Of a DNA stretch of 64,000 bases, positions 10,040-18,797 are shown in pieces; positions within the stretch are counted from its first letter, which is position 1, and each line of letters begins with the position of its first letter. Source of the DNA: Rhodocyclaceae bacterium (lineage in GTDB: Bacteria > Pseudomonadota > Gammaproteobacteria > Burkholderiales > Rhodocyclaceae); the NCBI GenBank assembly GCA_018261935.1, contig JAGTRP010000004.1:62001-126000 (forward strand). The letters are read 5' to 3'. Below the pieces are notes generated by a model. The model made no database searches and was not told the origin of the DNA. It saw nothing but the letters and a program-made list of their open reading frames with translations. The translations under genes were made by a program, and so were the position numbers.

Positions 10040-10851
10040 CAGTCCGCTCCCAGCAGGTCGCCGAGCTCGCGCCCGCGGGCATCGGCGGCATGGATGCCGG
10101 CCACGATGCCCTCCTTGACCCCGCGCCCGGCCATGACATTGAGAGCTGCCGCGGTGGTTCCCCCCTTGGAGGTGACCCGCTCCCGCAGGACAGATGCCGG
10201 CTCGTCCGACCCGGCCGCCAGCCTGGCGGCCCCGAGGACGGTCTCGATGGAGAGTTGGCGGGCCTGCTCGGCGGAAAAGCCGAGTTCCGCCGCCGCCTGC
10301 TGCAGGGCCTCGATGAACAGGAAGACGTAGGCCGGCCCGCTGCCGGAGACGGCGGTGACGGCGTCCATGCGGGCCTCGTCCTCGACCCACACGGTACTGC
10401 CCACTGCCTGCAGGACACGCTCGGCAGCGCCCCGTTCGGCGGCCGTCACTTCGGGCAGCGCATAGAGGCCGGTGATGCCGGCGCCGATGAGGGCCGGGGT
10501 GTTGGGCATGGCGCGCACGATTTTGCGGTGCCCCCCCAGCCAACGGGACAGGGAGTCGAGGCGCAGACCGGCGGCGATGCTCACCACCACCTGCCGGGCC
10601 ATGGCCGGCGCCAGCGGGGCCACCGCCTCCTTCATCTGCTGGGGCTTCACCGCCAGGACGATGACGTCGGCCGCCCAGGCCGACGCGACTGGACCGGCGT
10701 GGCAGGTGATGCCATAGGTACGGGAGAGCCGCTCACGGTTCTCTTCGTTCAGTTCCACCACCTGGATGTCCGAGGCGGCGAAGCCCTGCTTGAGGAGGCC
10801 GCCAATGAGGGCGTTGGCCATGTTGCCGCCGCCGAGGAAAGTGATTTTCAT
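10039..10851 (-). CDS. proC: Pyrroline-5-carboxylate reductase
   Basis: 270-residue NAD(P)H-dependent enzyme for the last step of proline synthesis. The N-terminal Rossmann motif FLGGGNMANALIGGL is at residues 5-19, and a central AVKPQQM follows. The C-terminal dimerisation domain carries the conserved SGSGPAYVF stretch and a TSKGGTTAAAL segment that forms the substrate-binding site in characterised enzymes. Length is normal. Start and stop overlap yggS and yggT by 4 bp each, so it is translationally coupled to both. Confidence 0.96.
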   Translation of the reverse strand: MKITFLGGGNMANALIGGLLKQGFAASDIQVVELNEENRERLSRTYGITCHAGPVASAWAADVIVLAVKPQQMKEAVAPLAPAMARQVVVSIAAGLRLDSLSRWLGGHRKIVRAMPNTPALIGAGITGLYALPEVTAAERGAAERVLQAVGSTVWVEDEARMDAVTAVSGSGPAYVFLFIEALQQAAAELGFSAEQARQLSIETVLGAARLAAGSDEPASVLRERVTSKGGTTAAALNVMAGRGVKEGIVAGIHAADARGRELGDLLGAD

Positions 10852-11537
10852 AGGTAGTTTCTCTCACCAAAAATGGCGGTGCCGATGCGAACCATGGTCG
10901 CGCCTTCGGCGACGGCGGCTTCCAGGTCGTGGGACATGCCCATGGACAGGGTGTCGAGGGGCAAGCCGCCGGACCGCAGGGTTTCGAACAATTCTCGCAA
11001 TTGCCGGAAGGGCCGGCGCTGGGCATCGCTGCCCTCCACCGGCTCGGGAATGGCCATAAGGCCGCGCAGGCGCAGGTTGGGCAGGGCCGCCACCCGCCGG
11101 CAAAGCTCGGCGGCCTCGGCCGGTGCGCAGCCGCTCTTGCTGGCCTCGCCGGAAACATTCACCTGCACGCAGACCTGCAGGGGCGGCAGGCCGACCGGAC
11201 GCTGGGCCGAGAGACGCTCGGCGATTTTGCCCCGTTCGATGGAATGGACCCAGGAAAAGTTCTCGGCCACCAGGCGGGTCTTGTTGCTCTGCAGGGGACC
11301 GATGAAATGCCATTCGAGACCGGCGTCCCGCAGCAGGCCGATCTTGTCCACTGCTTCCTGGACATAGTTTTCGCCGAAAGCCCGTTGTCCTGCCCGGGCC
11401 GCCTCCTCGACGGCGCTGGCCGGCCAGGTCTTGCTCACGGCCAGCAATCCGACCGTTTCCGGGTTGCGGCCGACGGCCCGCGCAGCCTCGTCAATACGGC
11501 GTTGCACAGCTTGCAGGTTGGTGGCGATTACGCTCAT
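10848..11537 (-). CDS. yggS: YggS family pyridoxal 5'-phosphate homeostasis protein
   Basis: 229-residue PLP-binding TIM-barrel protein (PLPBP/YggS) that buffers intracellular PLP; it has no known catalytic turnover. The PLP lysine is expected at Lys36 in LLAVSKTWP; RAFGENYVQEA and WHFIGPLQSNK are also family signatures. The ATG at 11537 gives the standard N-terminus; an in-frame extension to 11651 would run through the pilT promoter and coding start. First gene of the yggS-proC-yggT-yggU operon and divergent from pilT, with only 57 bp between start codons. Confidence 0.95.
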   Translation of the reverse strand: MSVIATNLQAVQRRIDEAARAVGRNPETVGLLAVSKTWPASAVEEAARAGQRAFGENYVQEAVDKIGLLRDAGLEWHFIGPLQSNKTRLVAENFSWVHSIERGKIAERLSAQRPVGLPPLQVCVQVNVSGEASKSGCAPAEAAELCRRVAALPNLRLRGLMAIPEPVEGSDAQRRPFRQLRELFETLRSGGLPLDTLSMGMSHDLEAAVAEGATMVRIGTAIFGERNYL

Positions 11538-11543
11538 AATCCT

Positions 11544-11572
11544 TTGGAATTCAGGCCCAGCGCAAGTATACA
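11544..11572 (+). promoter_or_regulatory. Candidate sigma70 promoter for pilT
   Basis: TTGGAA (11544-11549), a 17-bp spacer and TATACA (11567-11572) lie in the short yggS-pilT divergent gap. A start at about 11579 would leave a leader of about 15 nt containing GAGGA before the pilT ATG at 11595. Each hexamer matches four of six consensus bases. Confidence 0.45.
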
Positions 11573-11594
11573 CGCGCCTTCCGAGGATACCCGT

Positions 11595-12638
11595 ATGGAC
11601 ATCACCGAACTCTTGGCCTTCGGCGTCAAGAACAAGGCTTCCGACCTTCACCTGTCAGCCGGCCTGCCGCCGATGATCCGCGTCCACGGCGACGTGCGCC
11701 GCATCAACTTGCCGCCCATGGAGCACAAGGATGTCCACGGCATGGTGTATGACATCATGAACGACGGCCAGCGCAAGGTGTATGAAGAGACGCTGGAATG
11801 CGACTTTTCCTTCGAGATCCCCAACCTCGCCCGCTTCCGGGTCAATGCCTTCAACCAGCACCGGGGCGCCGGCGCGGTCTTCCGGACCATTCCCTCCAAG
11901 GTGCTGACCCTGGAGGAGCTGAACTGCCCCAAGATTTTCAAGGACATCTCCGAGTATCCCCGGGGCATCGTCCTGGTCACCGGCCCCACCGGCTCCGGCA
12001 AGTCCACTACCCTGGCGGCGATGGTCAACCACATCAACGAAAACGATTACGGCCACATCCTCACGGTCGAGGACCCGATCGAATTCGTCCATGAATCCAA
12101 GAAGTGCCTCATCAACCAGCGGGAAGTGGGCCCCCACACCCTGTCCTTCAACAACGCCCTGCGCTCCGCCCTGCGGGAAGACCCGGACGTCATCCTGGTG
12201 GGCGAAATGCGGGACCTGGAAACCATCCGCCTGGCGCTGTCCGGCGCCGAGACCGGCCACCTGGTCTTCGGCACCCTGCACACCTCGTCGGCCGCCAAGA
12301 CCGTGGACCGGATCGTGGACGTCTTCCCGGCGGCGGAAAAGGAAATGGTCCGCTCCATGCTGTCCGAATCCCTGCGGGCGGTCATTTCCCAGACGCTGCT
12401 CAAGACCAAGGACGGCAACGGCCGGGTGGCGGCCCACGAGATCATGATCGGCACCCCGGCCATCCGGAACCTCATCCGGGAAAACAAGGTGGCCCAGATG
12501 TACTCGTCCATCCAGACCGGCCAGAACTTCGGCATGCAGACCCTGGACCAGAACCTGCAGGACCTGGTCCGGCGCAACGTGGTCTCCAGCAACGAGGCGC
12601 GCTCCAAGGCGGCCAACAAGGACGCCTTCCCGGGGTAA
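11595..12638 (+). CDS. pilT: Type IV pilus retraction ATPase PilT
   Basis: 347-residue hexameric secretion-type ATPase that depolymerises the type IV pilus for twitching. The Walker A motif GPTGSGKST is at residues 130-138, the Asp box in ILTVEDPIEF, Walker B in VILVGEMRD and the His-box GHLVFGTLH. The PilT-specific AIRNLIR motif needed for retraction lies at residues 289-295. The ATG at 11595 follows GAGGA; the frame is open much further upstream, but that is antisense to yggS. pilU follows 124 bp downstream. Confidence 0.97.
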   Translation: MDITELLAFGVKNKASDLHLSAGLPPMIRVHGDVRRINLPPMEHKDVHGMVYDIMNDGQRKVYEETLECDFSFEIPNLARFRVNAFNQHRGAGAVFRTIPSKVLTLEELNCPKIFKDISEYPRGIVLVTGPTGSGKSTTLAAMVNHINENDYGHILTVEDPIEFVHESKKCLINQREVGPHTLSFNNALRSALREDPDVILVGEMRDLETIRLALSGAETGHLVFGTLHTSSAAKTVDRIVDVFPAAEKEMVRSMLSESLRAVISQTLLKTKDGNGRVAAHEIMIGTPAIRNLIRENKVAQMYSSIQTGQNFGMQTLDQNLQDLVRRNVVSSNEARSKAANKDAFPG

Positions 12639-12762
12639 CTCAACGACGGTCGGGCGAAGTCGAGACCAGGCGCCCCGGTCGCGGCCGGCGCAGACAGCAC
12701 TTTAGTACGGCAAGCGGACCGCGGACGCGGGCAAGGCCGTATCGACGAGCAAGGAAAGACAT

Positions 12763-13899
12763 ATGGAACGCGATCAGGCGATGAAATTCATGCACGACCT
12801 CCTGCGCCTCATGGCGCAGAAGAAGGGGTCGGATCTTTTCGTCACGGCCAGCTTCCCGCCCGCCATCAAGGTGGACGGCAAGGTGACGCCGGTGTCCAAC
12901 CAGACGCTGACCCCCCAGCACACCGCCGAACTGGCCCGCTCCATCATGAACGACCGCCAGGCGGCGGAGTTCGAAGCCACCAAGGAATGCAATTTCGCCA
13001 TTTCGCCGGCCGGCATCGGCCGTTTCCGGGTCAATGCCTTTGTCCAGCAGGGCCGGGTCGGGGTGATCTGCCGGACCATCAACATGACCATCCCCAACCT
13101 CGACGAGCTCGGCCTGCCCCCCGTCCTCAAGGACATTGCCATGACCAAGCGGGGGCTGGTGATCTTCGTCGGCGGCACCGGCACCGGCAAGACCACCTCC
13201 CTGGCAGCCCTGGTGGATTACCGCAACGAGAACAGCTACGGCCACATCATCACCATCGAGGACCCGATCGAATACGTCCACGACCACAAGAACTGCATCG
13301 TCACCCAGCGGGAAGTGGGCGTGGACACCGACGACTGGGCTCCGGCCCTGAAGAACACCCTGCGCCAGGCCCCCGACGTCATCCTCATGGGCGAAATCCG
13401 CGACCGCGAAACCATGGACTACGCCGTCGCCTTCGCCGAAACCGGCCACCTGTGCCTCGCCACCCTGCACGCCAACAGCGCCAACCAGGCCATCGACCGG
13501 ATCATCAACTTCTTCCCGGAAGAGCGCCGCCAGCAGCTGCTGATGGACCTCTCCCTCAACCTGCGGGCCATGATCTCCCAGCGCCTGGTACCGAAGAAGG
13601 ACGGCAAGGGCCGCATGGCGGCGATCGAGGTCATGCTCAATTCCCCGCTCATTTCCGACCTGATCTTCAAGGGCGAAGTCCACGAGATCAAGGAGATCAT
13701 GAAGAAGTCCAGGGAACTGGGAATGCAGACCTTCGACCAGGCCCTCTTCGACCTCTACGAGGCCGGGAAGATCAGCTACGAGGATGCCCTGCGCAACGCC
13801 GACTCCCTCAACGACCTGCGGCTGCAGATCAAGCTCCACGGCAAGGAGTCGAAGGATCGCGATCTCACCACAGGGATCGGCCACCTGGACATCGTTTGA
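12763..13899 (+). CDS. pilU: Type IV pilus retraction accessory ATPase PilU
   Basis: 378-residue paralogue of PilT that assists retraction. The Walker A motif [10 protein letters not shown] starts at residue 137; HIITIEDPIEY, VILMGEIRDRET and GHLCLATLHAN are the Asp-box, Walker B and His-box regions. It has the longer C-terminus typical of PilU (MKKSRELGMQTFDQ, then an acidic and basic tail). A strong ribosome site, AAGGAAAG, lies 4 bases before the ATG. The 124-bp gap after pilT shows no clear terminator or promoter, so the two are probably cotranscribed. Confidence 0.95.
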   Translation: MERDQAMKFMHDLLRLMAQKKGSDLFVTASFPPAIKVDGKVTPVSNQTLTPQHTAELARSIMNDRQAAEFEATKECNFAISPAGIGRFRVNAFVQQGRVGVICRTINMTIPNLDELGLPPVLKDIAMTKRGLVIFVGGTGTGKTTSLAALVDYRNENSYGHIITIEDPIEYVHDHKNCIVTQREVGVDTDDWAPALKNTLRQAPDVILMGEIRDRETMDYAVAFAETGHLCLATLHANSANQAIDRIINFFPEERRQQLLMDLSLNLRAMISQRLVPKKDGKGRMAAIEVMLNSPLISDLIFKGEVHEIKEIMKKSRELGMQTFDQALFDLYEAGKISYEDALRNADSLNDLRLQIKLHGKESKDRDLTTGIGHLDIV

Positions 13900-13926
13900 T
13901 CATCCTGGCGGCCTAAGCTGGCAAGG

Positions 13927-14508
13927 CTAGTTACTCTCTGGCTTGGGCTCCACAGGGGATTCCACCGCCTCTGCCGATTGGGCGGCATTATTCGCCATGG
14001 TTTCTTTGGGGACCGGCTGTTCGGCAATTTTATAGAAGGGATCGCTGACCCAGCGGCTGAGGTCCCTGCTGATGGTCTCGGCGGCGCGGTCCAGGATGGA
14101 ACAGGTTCCCCTGAAGGCACCGAAGGCACCGCCGATATTCCATCGACTGATTTTCGTCTGGCGAACCACTTTCCCGTTTTCCAACAACTCGGCCGTCAAA
14201 GTGATGGCCTTGGGGCCACTCCATGCACCACCGCCTACGCCCAGCACATGGGTGATCTGCACCCTAAGTACGTTGTCACCGGACGGATCGGCGCCTGCCT
14301 CCACTGTGCTGCCGCCCCTGCGGTTCAGTTTTTGTAATGCTCCACCCACCCGATTTGCCAGCATACTCTCGATCTGGCACTCGCTTCTCACGCTTTCCAC
14401 CACGCCAGCATTGGGATGGTAGGTGACAGGAACTTCCAGACGAACCGCTGGAACAGCCCACGAAGAGATGGCGCAAGAGGCCGAGACTGCGACAAGAAGC
14501 CTTTTCAT
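13927..14508 (-). CDS. Secreted protein of unknown function
   Basis: 193 residues. The first 21 (MKRLLVAVSASCAISSWAVPA) look like a Sec signal peptide with probable cleavage after Ala21. The mature part has a beta-rich middle (VLRVQITHVLGVGGGAW, ITLTAELLENGKVV) and a Pro/Glu-rich tail. A stretch of small residues, a strand with a G-G-G turn and a C-terminal TISRDLSRW helix recall lipoprotein-like DUF4410 proteins, but I cannot assign it to that family. There is no lipobox. It lies convergent to pilU, 27 bp away, and 78 bp downstream of rlmL on the same strand. Confidence 0.65.
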   Translation of the reverse strand: MKRLLVAVSASCAISSWAVPAVRLEVPVTYHPNAGVVESVRSECQIESMLANRVGGALQKLNRRGGSTVEAGADPSGDNVLRVQITHVLGVGGGAWSGPKAITLTAELLENGKVVRQTKISRWNIGGAFGAFRGTCSILDRAAETISRDLSRWVSDPFYKIAEQPVPKETMANNAAQSAEAVESPVEPKPESN

Positions 14509-14586
14509 ATTTTGTCCGCTCCCAAACTACGCAAAAGGCATAAATTCTACCGCAGCCAGCCCCAACTATTACTACGTTATCAAGGA

Positions 14587-15726
14587 TCAATGCCGGTTGC
14601 TGCCGGCGACCACTTTGATCTCGTAGAGCCGGCACTCCAGAGCGCCGTTGAAGAGCGGCGTCTTGCGGCTGGGCTTCAGCCTGACGAGCTTGGGAAGCCG
14701 GGTGTCGGCGGTGAAGAAATAGCAGTTCCAGCCGGCCCAGCGCTTCTTGAGGGCCTCCCCCAGGCGGGGGTAGAAGGCCGCCAGTTCCTCCTGCTCGCCG
14801 ATGCGCTCGCCATAGGGGGGATTGGCCAGCAGGATGCCGGATTCTGCCGGAGGCGTTGTTTCCAGCATATCCGCCCGCTCGACGACGACTGCGCCGCCAA
14901 AGCCCGCTTCCTGAAGATTGCGGCGGGTCGCCCGCACCGCCCGCTCGTCGCTGTCGCCACCCCGGATGGGCAGCGGCGCCACCGGCTTGCAGCGGGCTTC
15001 GGCATCGGCCCGCAGTTTTGCCCAGTTGATGGCCTCGAAGGTCGCCAGCTTCTCGAAGGCGAAGCCGCGCCCCAGGCCCGGGGCCCGATCCAGGGCGACC
15101 TGCACCGCTTCCAGGAGGAAGGTGCCGCTGCCGCACATGGGGTCGACAAAGGGCATGCCCGGCTGCCAGCCGGTGAGCTTCAGGATACCTGCCGCCAGGT
15201 TTTCCTTCAGGGGCGCTTCCACCGTCGCCTGCCGCAGACCCCGCTGCCACAGAGGTGCCCCGGAGGTGTCCAGGTAGAGGGTGCAGTCCCGCTCGGTGAG
15301 ATAGACGTGGATGCGGACATCCGGCTCCCGGGTATCGACGCTGGGCCGCTCGCCCCCTTGGGCGCGGAAACGGTCGCAGACGGCATCCTTGACCCGCAGG
15401 GTCACGAAGTCGATGGAGCGCAGGGGCGACTTGGTCGCCGTGGTCAGCACCCGGAAGGTGCGGCTCAGGTCGAAGAATTCGTGCCAGGGCTGGGTCATGG
15501 CCAGCCGGTAGATATCCTCTTCCCGGGTGTAGGGGCCGTGGGCGACGTGCCAGAGGATGCGGGTGGCGAGGCGGGATTCCAGATTGGCGCGGTAGCAGAC
15601 CGACCAGTCGCCGACGAACTGCACGCCGCCCGCCACGGCCTGGGTTTTCCCGGCGCCGACGGCGGTGAGTTCATCGGCCAGCAGGGCTTCCAGCCCACGG
15701 GGGCAAGTGGCGAAATAGGTATTCAT
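14587..15726 (-). CDS. rlmL: THUMP-domain class I RNA methyltransferase, RlmL-like
   Basis: 379 residues. An N-terminal ferredoxin-like/THUMP region (about 1-160; MNTYFATCPRGLEALLADEL) is followed by a Rossmann methyltransferase. The SAM site is DPMCGSGTFLLEA from Asp195, and the catalytic NPPYGER motif begins at Asn302, typical of N2-guanine methylation. E. coli RlmL makes m2G2445 in 23S rRNA; the E. coli protein has an extra RlmK domain that is absent here, as in many betaproteobacteria. The ATG at 15726 lies 1 bp from the hemJ stop; earlier in-frame codons would lie inside hemJ. Confidence 0.88.
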   Translation of the reverse strand: MNTYFATCPRGLEALLADELTAVGAGKTQAVAGGVQFVGDWSVCYRANLESRLATRILWHVAHGPYTREEDIYRLAMTQPWHEFFDLSRTFRVLTTATKSPLRSIDFVTLRVKDAVCDRFRAQGGERPSVDTREPDVRIHVYLTERDCTLYLDTSGAPLWQRGLRQATVEAPLKENLAAGILKLTGWQPGMPFVDPMCGSGTFLLEAVQVALDRAPGLGRGFAFEKLATFEAINWAKLRADAEARCKPVAPLPIRGGDSDERAVRATRRNLQEAGFGGAVVVERADMLETTPPAESGILLANPPYGERIGEQEELAAFYPRLGEALKKRWAGWNCYFFTADTRLPKLVRLKPSRKTPLFNGALECRLYEIKVVAGSNRH

Positions 15727-15727
15727 T

Positions 15728-16153
15728 TCAGGCAGGTTGTTTGAGAACGACCAGGAAGACAATGGCAAACAGCACCAGCACCGGCAGCTCGTTATAGAAA
15801 CGGAACCAGACGTGGCCCCGGGAGGGGGCACCGGTTTCGAAGGTTTTGAGAATCCGTCCGCAGTGCCAGTGATACGCCACCAGGAGGGTTACCAGGGTGA
15901 CTTTGATATGGAGCCAGGGCCCGGAAAATCCGAAGCCGAACCATAACCCCAGGCCGGTCGCCACCGCCAGCACGCCCAGCGGCGTCATGAAGCGGAAAAG
16001 CTTGCGGGCCATGAGCAGGAGCCGGTCGCGCTCGGCCGCGCTCCCCCCCGGCACCATGGCGAGATTGACGAAGATGCGCGGCAGGTAGAAAAGCCCCGCG
16101 AACCAGGACACCACCAGGGAAATATGGAAGGCTTTGAGGACTAGGTAGGACAT
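15728..16153 (-). CDS. hemJ: Protoporphyrinogen IX oxidase HemJ (CopD-like membrane protein)
   Basis: 141-residue integral membrane protein, about four transmembrane helices. The N-terminus LVLKAFHISLVVSWFAGLFYLPRIFV closely follows the HemJ pattern, with the conserved haem-ligand candidate His10 in KAFH. HemJ oxidises protoporphyrinogen IX in the penultimate step of haem synthesis. The CopD/DUF2269 group shares this fold, so a related copper-protein role cannot be fully excluded. Start chosen at the ATG 16153 (MSYLVLK). It sits between the SDR gene (22 bp upstream) and rlmL (1 bp downstream), probably one operon. Confidence 0.82.
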   Translation of the reverse strand: MSYLVLKAFHISLVVSWFAGLFYLPRIFVNLAMVPGGSAAERDRLLLMARKLFRFMTPLGVLAVATGLGLWFGFGFSGPWLHIKVTLVTLLVAYHWHCGRILKTFETGAPSRGHVWFRFYNELPVLVLFAIVFLVVLKQPA

Positions 16154-16175
16154 TTCGCTTCGAATCCCGGCATGG

Positions 16176-17051
16176 TCAGTTCTTTTCGGAGGCGGCGCCC
16201 AGGCAGGCATCGACGGTCGGATAACGGAGCCGCAATTTCAGTTCTTCCTTCAGGCGCCGGTTGCCGATGCGGCGGGATTCCCCCATGAAGGAGCGCTGGA
16301 CCGGCGACAGCCGCGCCGCCAGCTCGGCCCGGGACAGGCGGGGAGGCCGGGGCAGGCCGAAGGCGTCGGCGACCCGGTCGAAATAGTCGCCCATTTTGAG
16401 GTCCGAATCGTCCACCACGTTGTAGGCCCGGTTCGCGGCACCATGCCGGAGGGCGGCGACACAGGCGGCGGCCAGGTCGTCGGCGTGGATGTGATTGGAA
16501 AAGACATCCTCGGTGGCGGCCAGGACCGGCGTGCCGGCGCGCAGACGCTCCAGCGGCACGCGATCGGCGGCGTAGATGCCGGGCGCGCGCAGGACGGCCA
16601 CCGTCGCCGCAGTGCGCCGGCCGAAGGCCCGCAGACGCCTTTCGGCATCCAGGCGGCGGCGGGCCCGGGCCGTTTCCGGCTTGAGGGGGCGGGTCTCGTC
16701 GATGGCTTCGCCACGGCAATCGCCATAGACGCCGGTGGTGCTAACGTAGATCAGGCGCCGTGGTAGACTTCCGCCCTTCGCAAGCGCTGCCAGCAGGTTG
16801 CGGGTGCGGCTGTCGATTTCGCCGGAACCCGGCGGCGGCGCCAGGTGTAGCACCAGGTGGGCGAGGCCGGCCAGCCGGAAGAGGCTGCGGCGGTCGTCCA
16901 GGTCGGCCAGGACCGGCACGGCCCCGGCAGCCCGCCAGACGGCCGCGGCATCCGCGTCGCGCACCAGAGCATGGACGCGGAAGCGCTTGACGAGTCGAGG
17001 AAGGGCGCGGCGGGCGACGTCTCCGCTGCCGATAATCAGCAATCTTTGCAC
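16176..17051 (-). CDS. NAD-dependent epimerase/dehydratase-like SDR protein
   Basis: 291-residue extended/atypical short-chain dehydrogenase fold. The dinucleotide motif is LLIIGSGDVARRAL at the N-terminus; YVSTTGVYGD holds the Ser/Thr and Tyr region, and HIHADDLAAACVAAL and YNVVDDSD are typical of the NAD(P)-binding epimerase family. The canonical YxxxK pair is not clearly present, so catalysis is uncertain. The start codon is GTG at 17051, divergent from the ferredoxin-type reductase 54 bp away. Substrate unknown. Confidence 0.8.
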   Translation of the reverse strand: MQRLLIIGSGDVARRALPRLVKRFRVHALVRDADAAAVWRAAGAVPVLADLDDRRSLFRLAGLAHLVLHLAPPPGSGEIDSRTRNLLAALAKGGSLPRRLIYVSTTGVYGDCRGEAIDETRPLKPETARARRRLDAERRLRAFGRRTAATVAVLRAPGIYAADRVPLERLRAGTPVLAATEDVFSNHIHADDLAAACVAALRHGAANRAYNVVDDSDLKMGDYFDRVADAFGLPRPPRLSRAELAARLSPVQRSFMGESRRIGNRRLKEELKLRLRYPTVDACLGAASEKN

Positions 17052-17105
17052 CGCGGCATTTTAGCCGAACGAGATAGCCGCGGCGCCGGAATTCAGGGGG
17101 TACAC

Positions 17106-18134
17106 ATGAGCCATCACATCACTGTCGAGCCCAGCGGCCGCCAATTCGGGGCCAATAGCGACGAGACCATTCTCGAGGCTGCCCTGCGCCAGGGCCTGAC
17201 CCTGCCCTACGGCTGCCGGAACGGCGCCTGCGGCGCCTGCAAGGGCAAGGTCCTGGCCGGCGAAGTGGAGCACGGCAACGCCCTGCCCCACGCCCTCACC
17301 GACGCCGACAAGGCGGCCGGCCTGACCCTCTTCTGCTGCGCCAAGCCCCACTCCGACCTGACCATCGAATGCAAGCAGGTGGGCGCGGCCAACGACATTC
17401 CAGCCAAGACCCTGCCGGCCCGCATCGAGAAACTGGAAAAGCTGGCTCCGGACGTCATGGAGATGCATCTCAAGCTGCCGGCCACCGAGCGCCTGCAGTT
17501 CCTCGCCGGCCAATACATCGACATCCTGCTCAAGGATGGCAAGCGCCGCAGCTTTTCCCTGGCCAACGCTCCCCACGACGATGCCTTCCTGCAGCTCCAT
17601 ATCCGCCACGTGCCGGGGGGGCTGTTCACCGAGCAGGTGTTCTCCACCATGAAGGTGCGGGACATCCTGCGCTTCAACGGTCCCCATGGCACCTTCTACC
17701 TGCGGGAGGAATCCGCCAAGCCGATGATCCTCGTGGCTGGCGGCACCGGCTTCGCTCCCATCAAGGCCCTGGTGGAACATGCCCTGCACGAGGGCAACCG
17801 GCGTCCCATCTACCTGTATTGGGGAGCCCGGACCCGGCGCGATCTCTACCAGAACGCCCTGCCGGAGCAATGGGCCGCCGCTCACAGCCACATCCGCTAC
17901 GTGCCGGTCCTTTCCGAGCCGGTGCCCGGCGACGAATGGACCGGGCGCACCGGCTTCGTTCACCAGGCGGTCATGGCCGATTTCCCCGACCTTTCCGGCT
18001 TCCAGGTCTATGCCTGCGGTTCCCCGGCGATGGTCGACGCCGCCCGGCAGGAATTCACCACGGCCTGCAAGCTGCCCGAGGAGGAGTTCTTCGCCGACTC
18101 CTTCACTTTCTCCGCCGACACTGCCCGCGACTGA
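17106..18134 (+). CDS. 2Fe-2S flavin reductase (CDP-6-deoxy-delta-3,4-glucoseen reductase-like)
   Basis: 342 residues with an N-terminal plant-type 2Fe-2S ferredoxin domain and a C-terminal ferredoxin-NADP reductase module. Cluster ligands are Cys37, Cys42, Cys45 and Cys77 or 78 (YGCRNGACGAC and LFCCAK). The FAD-binding RRSFSLAN and the NAD-binding LVAGGTGFAPIKAL follow, with a C-terminal YACGSPAMV. It can pass electrons from NAD(P)H through FAD to the iron-sulphur cluster; the electron acceptor is unknown. Automatic annotation usually calls this AscD, but no CDP-sugar pathway is nearby. ATG at 17106 chosen because the open frame upstream overlaps the divergent SDR gene. Confidence 0.85.
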   Translation: MSHHITVEPSGRQFGANSDETILEAALRQGLTLPYGCRNGACGACKGKVLAGEVEHGNALPHALTDADKAAGLTLFCCAKPHSDLTIECKQVGAANDIPAKTLPARIEKLEKLAPDVMEMHLKLPATERLQFLAGQYIDILLKDGKRRSFSLANAPHDDAFLQLHIRHVPGGLFTEQVFSTMKVRDILRFNGPHGTFYLREESAKPMILVAGGTGFAPIKALVEHALHEGNRRPIYLYWGARTRRDLYQNALPEQWAAAHSHIRYVPVLSEPVPGDEWTGRTGFVHQAVMADFPDLSGFQVYACGSPAMVDAARQEFTTACKLPEEEFFADSFTFSADTARD

Positions 18135-18147
18135 CCCGCCCGGCCTT

Positions 18148-18175
18148 CAGGCCGCCGCCGCTGGCCGGCGGCCTG
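18148..18175. terminator. GC-rich hairpin between convergent genes
   Basis: A perfect 10-bp stem (CAGGCCGCCG / CGGCGGCCTG) with an 8-nt loop lies in the 48-bp gap between the convergent reductase and the secreted-protein gene. It could end transcription from both sides, although no T-run is present on either strand. Confidence 0.45.
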
Positions 18176-18182
18176 ACCCGGC

Positions 18183-18797
18183 TCAGCGCTGCCAGGCGCA
18201 GCCCTTCAGGACCTCGCCATTGGCCGTCACCGTCGCACGCCAGCCCAGCAGCACGCCAGCGGCCTTGTCCTCGCAGACAGCCGGCTCGAAGCGCAGGGCC
18301 AGCTTGTTGGCGCCCTGGCTCGCCTCATAGCTGGCGAGGGCACCTTCGGCCCTGAAGGGCCCATAGGGGACGGCCAGATCCGCCCTGCCCTGGCGCTTCA
18401 ACACCACCCGATCGCCGCCGGCGGCCAGGGCCCAGCCGGCGCCGGCTGCCTGCCAGGCCTCCTCCTTGCCGCCCGGCGGCTGGCAACGGCCATCGGGCTG
18501 GGCGAAGTTGAGACCAGACGCCTTGAGGGCCAGGCCGTCGAGCACCGCGAACACTTCGACGTAGAGTTTCTTGCCGGCTTCCAGACCGATGCGATCGAGG
18601 GCAGCGGTCACTCCGGCATGGGGGGACACGTCCTCCATGACGGCATAGCTGCGATCGCGACAGGGCGCGAACACCAGCTTGCCGCCCTGTTTCATGAGGA
18701 GCCCGCGGGCGAGCTTGGGCTCGGTGGCTTCTTCCGCCTGGGCAACACAGCTGGCAAAGGCCGCCACGGCGGCGAGGACTGCGATGGAATTTTTCAT
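18183..18797 (-). CDS. Periplasmic protein of unknown function coupled to livF
   Basis: 204 residues with a Sec signal peptide (MKNSIAVLAAVAAFASCVAQA, cleavage probably after Ala21). The mature part has several cysteines: FAPCRDRS, GRCQPP, AVCEDK and KGCAW, which could form disulphides. The ending, a CxD motif, then GWRATVTANGEVLKGCAW, resembles the tail of periplasmic COG3650/META-like proteins; I cannot assign a function. The start codon overlaps the livF stop as ATGA, so it is translated as the last gene of the liv operon. Whether it serves the transporter is unknown. Confidence 0.65.
   Translation of the reverse strand: MKNSIAVLAAVAAFASCVAQAEEATEPKLARGLLMKQGGKLVFAPCRDRSYAVMEDVSPHAGVTAALDRIGLEAGKKLYVEVFAVLDGLALKASGLNFAQPDGRCQPPGGKEEAWQAAGAGWALAAGGDRVVLKRQGRADLAVPYGPFRAEGALASYEASQGANKLALRFEPAVCEDKAAGVLLGWRATVTANGEVLKGCAWQR

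Noticed and set aside
10929-11594. Long N-terminal extension in frame with pilT
   Set aside because: It lies antisense to yggS; the ATG at 11595 gives the family-length protein with a Shine-Dalgarno sequence.
12640-13884. 414-codon minus-strand frame opposite pilU
   Set aside because: Antisense shadow; PilU motifs are intact on the plus strand.
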